The position numbers and the translations under genes were made by a program. A DNA stretch of 5,347 bases, taken from positions 1 to 5,347 of the forward strand of contig JAKAJF010000062.1 of NCBI GenBank assembly GCA_021813875.1. The letters are read 5' to 3'. This stretch comes from a bacterium (GTDB lineage Bacteria > Patescibacteriota > Patescibacteriia > Patescibacteriales > JAKAJF01). The notes beneath the pieces are model-generated. The model made no database searches. It worked only from the letters and a program-made list of their open reading frames with translations, and was not told the DNA's origin. Positions 1 through 3,590 of this stretch are shown piece after piece (the stretch's first letter is position 1; every line of letters begins with the position of its first letter).

Positions 1-123
1 TTTCAAGGTAGCGGCCCAGAAGAGGACGAAGTCTCCTTCTGGTCGCAGCCGCTTCAGGCCGAACCTGATTATATCAAAGTTCTCTTCTTTGTCCTCCACT
101 ATCAAGATTCTTTTTCCGGGCAT
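1..123 (-). CDS. Response-regulator receiver protein, N-terminal fragment (runs off left edge)
   Basis: Reading the minus strand from the ATG at 123-121 gives 41 residues before the window ends, starting MPGKRILIVEDKEENFDIIR. The hydrophobic beta-1 strand (RILIVED) ending in the acidic pair E10-D11 is the metal-binding signature of CheY-like receiver domains. The following amphipathic stretch fits helix alpha-1 and the VLFWA segment fits beta-2. The phosphoacceptor Asp, the Thr/Ser and the Lys lie outside the window, so phosphorylation competence and any output domain cannot be judged. The start is supported by an AGGAGG Shine-Dalgarno at 129-134, five bases upstream. It lies in tandem with the receiver at 228-599, whose first residues (RILLVEDN) are similar, suggesting paralogues. 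A terminator and a separate promoter lie between them, so it is probably not simply an operon partner. Receiver identity is fairly sure; the specific role is unknown. Confidence 0.8.
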   Translation of the reverse strand, partial: MPGKRILIVEDKEENFDIIRFGLKRLRPEGDFVLFWAATLK

Positions 124-128
124 GACTT

Positions 129-134
129 CCTCCT
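129..134 (-). promoter_or_regulatory. Shine-Dalgarno of the left-edge receiver gene
   Basis: The minus strand reads AGGAGG here, five bases before the ATG at 123-121. It matches the consensus anti-16S sequence fully and fixes the start of the truncated gene. Confidence 0.8.
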
Positions 135-178
135 TGATAAATTACGGATTTTAGCCCTTCCCCCTTTAAAATTATTTT

Positions 179-207
179 ATCTTATAATTTATTTTTCAAG
201 CTGTCAA
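179..207 (-). promoter_or_regulatory. Sigma70-type promoter for the left-edge receiver gene
   Basis: On the minus strand a perfect -35 box TTGACA (207-202) is followed after exactly 17 bp by TAAGAT (184-179), a 4/6 match to the -10 consensus, in strongly AT-rich DNA. An overlapping TATAAG with a 15-bp spacer is an alternative -10. The predicted start near 172 would give a leader of about 50 nt to the ATG at 123. The promoter lies just beyond the terminator of the upstream receiver gene, which supports independent transcription. This is prediction from sequence only. Confidence 0.6.
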
Positions 208-210
208 TCA

Positions 211-240
211 AATAAAAAAGGGCCGCTTTAAGCGTGCCCT
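211..240 (-). terminator. Rho-independent terminator of the 228-599 receiver gene
   Basis: On the minus strand, AGGGC (240-236), a bulged A (235) and CGCT (234-231) pair with AGCG (227-224) and GCCCT (223-219). The loop TAA is 230-228. Six consecutive T residues (218-213 in minus-strand sense: T runs with one A interruption after them) follow the stem directly. The loop is the stop codon of the receiver gene itself, so the hairpin uses the last codons of the gene as its 5' arm. Confidence 0.82.
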
Positions 241-599
241 AAGTCGGAGAAAAATTCAGTTAGCCGGGCTTTGTCCTCGACATAATGGTGCGCTCCCGCC
301 TTCTTGAGAATCTCCCGGTTGAAGGGATCGCCGGAAGTGGCGATTATTTGACCCTTGAAATCCCGGCTTTTCCTCATGTGCTGGATGAGTCCCATGGTAT
401 TGGGGTTGTATCCAGGGACGCAGGCATCCATAATGACAAAGTCCAATTTTTCTTTATTCTCTTCAAAGAACAATCTGGCCTCTTCCTGGGTTTCAATCCC
501 CCAGACTTCGAAATCCCTTACTTTGATTCTCTCGAGGCTCATTTTTAAAATCTCTCGGATGCTCCTGTTATCCTCTACTAGCAGAATTCTTTCTTTCAA
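228..599 (-). CDS. Single-domain response regulator (CheY-like receiver, TTG start)
   Basis: A complete 123-residue protein, the usual size of one receiver domain with no output domain. Visible landmarks are the acidic pair E9-D10 after beta-1 (RILLVED), the probable phosphoacceptor D58 in VIMDACVPG, and S89 (IIATSG) at the conserved Thr/Ser position. The region expected to carry the conserved Lys-Pro reads YVEDKA, so Lys is at 110, one residue later than usual, and no Pro follows. The loop between P62 and G70 is about four residues longer than in typical DxxxPxxDG receivers. The start codon is TTG at 599-597: an AGGAGG motif lies eight bases upstream, and an in-frame TAG at 623-621 leaves no ATG, GTG or other TTG upstream. 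It would act as a cytoplasmic phosphorelay or protein-interaction module; the partner kinase and target are not in the window. Transcription is from a consensus promoter at 668-696 and ends at a terminator overlapping the stop codon. Confidence 0.92.
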   Translation of the reverse strand: MKERILLVEDNRSIREILKMSLERIKVRDFEVWGIETQEEARLFFEENKEKLDFVIMDACVPGYNPNTMGLIQHMRKSRDFKGQIIATSGDPFNREILKKAGAHHYVEDKARLTEFFSDLGHA

Positions 600-607
600 A
601 TCCGTCT

Positions 608-613
608 CCTCCT
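608..613 (-). promoter_or_regulatory. Shine-Dalgarno that fixes the TTG start of the 228-599 receiver
   Basis: The minus strand reads AGGAGG at 613-608 with eight bases to the TTG at 599-597. Because the frame is closed by TAG at 623-621 and has no other usual start codon upstream, this site decides that translation begins at TTG. Confidence 0.85.
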
Positions 614-645
614 TCTTTATCTATGGATTTATAAGTTCAGGGCCT

Positions 646-675
646 TTGAAGTGGCGCTTAATTATCGATTATAAA
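646..675 (+). promoter_or_regulatory. Probable promoter of the lamin-tail surface-protein gene
   Basis: TTGAAG (646-651; 4/6) and TATAAA (670-675; 5/6) are separated by 18 bp. The predicted start near 682 leaves only about eight bases before the ATG at 690, so the message would be almost leaderless. This agrees with the absence of any Shine-Dalgarno upstream of that ATG. The -10 shares bases 670-673 with the opposing -10 box of the receiver gene, forming a nearly symmetric ATTATAAA core. Confidence 0.5.
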
Positions 676-696
676 ATAAAGAACCATTTATGTCAA
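668..696 (-). promoter_or_regulatory. Perfect-consensus sigma70 promoter driving the 228-599 receiver
   Basis: The minus strand carries TTGACA (696-691), exactly 17 bp, then TATAAT (673-668): six of six matches in both boxes with optimal spacing. Predicted transcription start is near 661, giving a leader of about 60 nt. The -35 box lies within codons 1-3 of the divergent surface-protein gene, and the -10 box overlaps the predicted -10 of that gene. A consensus promoter would be strong and largely constitutive unless a repressor acts; no obvious operator repeat was seen. Confidence 0.8.
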
Positions 697-3242
697 CCAA
701 AAAACTTATTTTAATAATAAGCCTTCTCAATTTACTTTGGATTAAGGCGCCGGCCTTGTCCGCTTCGGAAGGGGTAGTTATCAATGAAGTCGCCTGGGCC
801 GGCACGGCCGCCAGCGCCAATGATGAATGGATCGAGCTTTATAATGATGCCCAGCAGCTGGCCGATCTGACGGGTTGGAAACTGGCCGCCGCCGACGGCC
901 AGCCAGAGATCGACTTAGGAGGAACGATAGCCGCTCATGGCTATTTTTTATTGGAACGGGGCGGCGATGATACCGTCTCCGACCTGCCGGCTGGCCAGAT
1001 CTATACCGGCAGCCTTTCGAACGAAGGCGAGAAGTTGGAGCTGAAAGACGCCCAGGGCGGCATCGTCGACAGTCTTGATTGTTCGGCCGGCTGGTTCGCG
1101 GGCGATAACCTGGCTAAAGCGACCATGGAAAGGATCGATCCGTCGCTTCCGGGGGACAAGACGGATTGGGCGACCAATAATGGCGCGGTTGTTGATGGCA
1201 AAGACGCTCAAGGCGGAAATATCGCCGGCACCCCTGGCCAGCCGAACAGCGTTTACGGAATCGCTCCTGATCCGTCGATGCCGGCGTCTTCAGATCCTCT
1301 GACCGGCGGGAGCGGGGCGGACCAGGCGGCGCCTCCGCCCGCCACCAGCTCGACGACAGATACGTCGATCAACCACGGCCATTCTCGGGACATCGTCATT
1401 TCTGAAATTTTTCCCAATCCCCAAGGCAGCGACACGAACGGCGAATTTATCGAACTTTTCAACCAAAGCGATGGAGAAGCTGATTTGAACGGGTGGATCT
1501 TAGAGGATGCCTCGGGCAAAAAATTCAAACTCAAGGATAAATTTCTGGCCGGCGGGGATTATTTAGTTGTCTATCGGCCCGAGAGCCAGATCGCCCTAAA
1601 TAACAATAAGGAAACCTTGAAACTTTTCGCGGCGGGGGAGGATCAGCCGCTTCAGGAGATCAAATATGAAAAAGCTCCGGAAGGCTCAAGCTATAATTTG
1701 GACGAACGACATGATTATGTCTGGAGCGTAACCGTTACTCCGGGCGCGGCCAACATAATCAAAGAAGCTAACCATAAACCTCAGGCCGAGTTTAACCTTC
1801 CGGAAAGTTTGCTTGCCGGCCGGCCTTATATCTTTGACAGTTCCGATTCCAGCGATCCGGACGGCGATGTCCTGGCTTATTTCTGGGATTTCGGCGACGG
1901 CAATCACAACCGTCTTCCCGACCCCGAGCATACTTTTTTGAATCCGGGCCGATATAAAGTTAGTTTGACGGTGGATGACGGTAAGGAAAAAGACAGCCAG
2001 GAAAAGATCATAACCGTAGCCGGCGATAGGGCCGTTATTGTTCCCCTGGCCGAGGATGACATAATTTTAAACGAGATTTTCCCCGATCCTCAAGGCAAAG
2101 ACGAAGGCAACGAATTTATCGAGCTTTATAATAAGGGCAAGGCTCCGGTTAATTTATCAAATTGGGAAGTAAGATTTGACAACAAGCAAACTTCTAAAAT
2201 TAAGCAGTCATTCTGGTTGCCTCCTCAAAGATTTTTTCTTCTAATCAAACCGGAAAATAAAATTACCCTTAATAATCAAGCCGGTCTGTTGGAAGTTTTC
2301 AATCCGGGTGGAAAACTCACGGATCAGGTAAGGTATAGCGGAGTAAAAACCGGCCAGGCCTACGCCCGCGGCCACGATGATCGGTGGCATTGGACCGAGA
2401 TAGTTACTCCCGGGCAGGAGAATGTCATCATCCTGCCCGCCGGAGAAAAGGTCGCCGCCGCTCCCGCCAAGGCCCGAGCTGCCGTAAAAAGGGTAGCCGT
2501 GAAAAGAGCGGTTCGGGTTCCTTTGGAGGGGGTCCAAGAGCTCGAAAGGGGAGATGCCGTCAAGGTGGCCGGCCTGGTGGCGGCTCTCCCCGGCCAACTG
2601 GGTCCGCAATTTTTCTATCTGGCCAACCTTCCCGGCCGGCTGCCGGCCGGGCTGGAAATTTATAGCTATAAAAAAGATTTTCCATCTCTCCGGATCGGCG
2701 ACCAGGTGGAAGTTTCCGGGGAGTTGGGGGAAGTTTCAGGATCATTGCGCCTGAAGACCAAAGACAGAAGAGACATAAAGGTCCTGGAGCATCAAACTTC
2801 GCCCGCCCCGGCCGCGCTTACCTGCGACCGCATCGACGAAGAAGCGATCGGGCAGCTGGTCAGGATCGCCGGCGAGATCACTTCCAAGAAGGGTTCGACC
2901 GTCTACTTGGATGATGGCACGGAAGAAGCGGCCGTCTATCTCAAGAGAAGCGCCCGCATCAATATGGCCAGCCTCAAGGAGGGCGCCGAGGCGGAAATCA
3001 CCGGCATCATTTCCAAGACCCAGTCCGGCTTGAGGCTCCTGCCCCGCTCGGCCGAAGATGTTGCCATCAAGGCGGCCGAGGCGGAAAGCCTCCCGGGGGA
3101 GGTTTCCGGAGCGTCGGCCTGGGAATTGCCGGCCAGAGACAAGAAGAAGGAATTGCTCGAATATCTCCTGGTGGCCGCCGCCGGCATCATCCTTGTCCTC
3201 GTCGTTGCCTTGACACGGCTCCTGAAAAGGAATAAGATATAG
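690..3242 (+). CDS. Secreted, membrane-anchored protein with three lamin-tail domains, a PKD domain and two OB-fold-like segments
   Basis: This 850-residue protein begins with a signal peptide (basic MSTKK, hydrophobic core about 6-18, likely cleavage at 22-25). Three lamin-tail domains follow at about 27-185, 234-356 and 457-580, each showing an INE/SEI-type opening, an E-[WF]-I-E-L-[YF]-N strand (46-52, 252-258, 475-481) and a closing TPGxxN. A Pro/Ser/Thr-rich linker (about 190-230) separates the first two. A PKD domain at about 362-444 carries WDFGDG at 399-404. After a cationic Ala/Lys/Arg linker (about 586-611) come two OB-fold-like segments, about 613-700 and 710-793, the second with VRIAGEI and VYLDDG. 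A hydrophobic segment at about 822-845 followed by KRNKI anchors the C-terminus, so the bulk faces outward. Bacterial lamin-tail proteins are often surface proteins linked to hydrolases; no catalytic domain is visible here, so adhesion or ligand binding, possibly of nucleic acid, is an inference. The only usable start is ATG 690, just after an in-frame TAA at 672-674. It is probably co-transcribed with the small gene at 3282. Confidence 0.88.
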   Translation: MSTKKLILIISLLNLLWIKAPALSASEGVVINEVAWAGTAASANDEWIELYNDAQQLADLTGWKLAAADGQPEIDLGGTIAAHGYFLLERGGDDTVSDLPAGQIYTGSLSNEGEKLELKDAQGGIVDSLDCSAGWFAGDNLAKATMERIDPSLPGDKTDWATNNGAVVDGKDAQGGNIAGTPGQPNSVYGIAPDPSMPASSDPLTGGSGADQAAPPPATSSTTDTSINHGHSRDIVISEIFPNPQGSDTNGEFIELFNQSDGEADLNGWILEDASGKKFKLKDKFLAGGDYLVVYRPESQIALNNNKETLKLFAAGEDQPLQEIKYEKAPEGSSYNLDERHDYVWSVTVTPGAANIIKEANHKPQAEFNLPESLLAGRPYIFDSSDSSDPDGDVLAYFWDFGDGNHNRLPDPEHTFLNPGRYKVSLTVDDGKEKDSQEKIITVAGDRAVIVPLAEDDIILNEIFPDPQGKDEGNEFIELYNKGKAPVNLSNWEVRFDNKQTSKIKQSFWLPPQRFFLLIKPENKITLNNQAGLLEVFNPGGKLTDQVRYSGVKTGQAYARGHDDRWHWTEIVTPGQENVIILPAGEKVAAAPAKARAAVKRVAVKRAVRVPLEGVQELERGDAVKVAGLVAALPGQLGPQFFYLANLPGRLPAGLEIYSYKKDFPSLRIGDQVEVSGELGEVSGSLRLKTKDRRDIKVLEHQTSPAPAALTCDRIDEEAIGQLVRIAGEITSKKGSTVYLDDGTEEAAVYLKRSARINMASLKEGAEAEITGIISKTQSGLRLLPRSAEDVAIKAAEAESLPGEVSGASAWELPARDKKKELLEYLLVAAAGIILVLVVALTRLLKRNKI
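2631..2651. repeat. Perfect 21-bp GC-only inverted repeat inside the surface-protein gene
   Basis: CCCGGCCGGC (2631-2640) and its exact reverse complement (2642-2651) flank a single T at 2641. In RNA this could fold as an eight-pair, all-GC stem with a five-base loop. It encodes the loop-like segment PGRLPAG between beta strands of the first OB-fold-like segment. It is not followed by a T run, so it is not an intrinsic terminator. Heavy use of GCC and GGC codons may produce it by chance. Confidence 0.7.
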
Positions 3243-3268
3243 GGTTCTTATCTTGGGGGGACAATCTG

Positions 3269-3275
3269 AAGGAGG
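3269..3275 (+). promoter_or_regulatory. Shine-Dalgarno of the small four-cysteine protein gene
   Basis: AAGGAGG lies six bases before the ATG at 3282, a strong match at good spacing. This lets the second gene be translated on its own from the shared message, in contrast to the surface-protein gene, which has no such site. Confidence 0.85.
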
Positions 3276-3281
3276 CTTTGG

Positions 3282-3506
3282 ATGGCGGATCTTTCAAAGA
3301 AGGACGGGGAAGAGTATGACTTTCCGGAGCTGGTCTGCGGCGGTCCTAACGGCTGCGGCCAGGTCGGCATGAATCAAGGCTCGAAAGCGGAGATGGGGAT
3401 AGACAATCCGATCTGCCCGGTCTGCGGCCGCGACGCCTTGATCACCTTTTCCCACCAGGGAAATACGGTCGAAGTCGATCTTCGAGAAGACGACTTGTTC
3501 GGTTAG
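3282..3506 (+). CDS. Small four-cysteine, probable zinc-binding protein of unknown function
   Basis: The 74-residue product has four cysteines, C19 and C25 in CGGPNGCG and C45 and C48 in CPVCG. The second pair is a classical zinc-knuckle CxxCG, while the first is a wider Cx5C. Together, with about 20 residues between them, they suggest a single treble-clef or zinc-ribbon-like site. The rest is hydrophilic, with an acidic N-terminus (about 8-16) and C-terminus (EVDLREDDLF). There is no signal peptide or membrane segment, so it is expected in the cytoplasm. It starts 39 bp after the surface-protein gene with no terminator between, and ends in a terminator, so the two form a likely two-gene unit. 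I do not recognise the family; a nucleic-acid or protein-binding role is typical of such small proteins but unproven here. Codon use, acidic Cys-rich composition and a strong Shine-Dalgarno make it a convincing real gene. Confidence 0.82.
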   Translation: MADLSKKDGEEYDFPELVCGGPNGCGQVGMNQGSKAEMGIDNPICPVCGRDALITFSHQGNTVEVDLREDDLFG

Positions 3507-3524
3507 AACAGGTCTTTTTTTATT
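3492..3524 (+). terminator. Strong Rho-independent terminator after the four-cysteine protein gene
   Basis: GACTTGTTC (3492-3500) pairs over nine positions (one G-U) with GAACAGGTC (3506-3514) around the loop GGTTA. Seven T residues follow at once (3515-3521), then ATT. The stop codon TAG (3504-3506) falls at the loop/3' arm boundary, so the last codons of the gene form the 5' arm. It should end the message that starts upstream of 690 and insulate ftsK. Confidence 0.9.
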
Positions 3525-3534
3525 CCCGGATAAA

Positions 3535-3543
3535 TGTTATAAT
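3535..3543 (+). promoter_or_regulatory. Extended -10 promoter for ftsK
   Basis: TGTTATAAT contains a perfect -10 hexamer (3538-3543) with the TGn extension (3535-3537). The position 17 bp upstream for a -35 box is occupied by the T run of the preceding terminator and has no good TTGACA, which fits an extended -10 promoter that does not need one. Predicted start near 3550 gives a leader of about 40 nt before the ATG at 3591. Confidence 0.65.
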
Positions 3544-3590
3544 TTCAGGTAAGAGTAGACAGATCTTGTTTACCAGTTTTAAGTGAATTT

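Noticed and set aside
627..635. ATTTATAAG as a second -10 box for the minus-strand receiver
   Set aside because: No acceptable -35 hexamer lies at suitable distance, and the consensus promoter at 668-696 explains the transcript.
285..714. Two plus-strand open frames of 87 and 119 codons opposite the receiver gene
   Set aside because: They are antisense to a convincing receiver domain and lack motifs; the second also runs across the divergent promoter region into the start of the surface-protein gene in another frame.
1815..1824. GCCGGCCGGC palindrome and many other GGCCGG occurrences as a possible dispersed repeat
   Set aside because: These arise from frequent GCC and GGC codons (Ala-Gly, Pro-Gly) in this gene, have no regular spacing, and do not extend beyond the short core.
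2241..2745. Several minus- and plus-strand frames inside the OB-fold-coding region
   Set aside because: Their translations are Arg/Gly/Pro-rich and typical of out-of-frame GC-rich coding DNA; the sense frame shows continuous domain structure.
3243..3281. Possible terminator or promoter between the surface-protein and four-cysteine genes
   Set aside because: The 39 bp contain no inverted repeat with a T run and no paired -35/-10 hexamers; only the Shine-Dalgarno of the second gene is recognisable.
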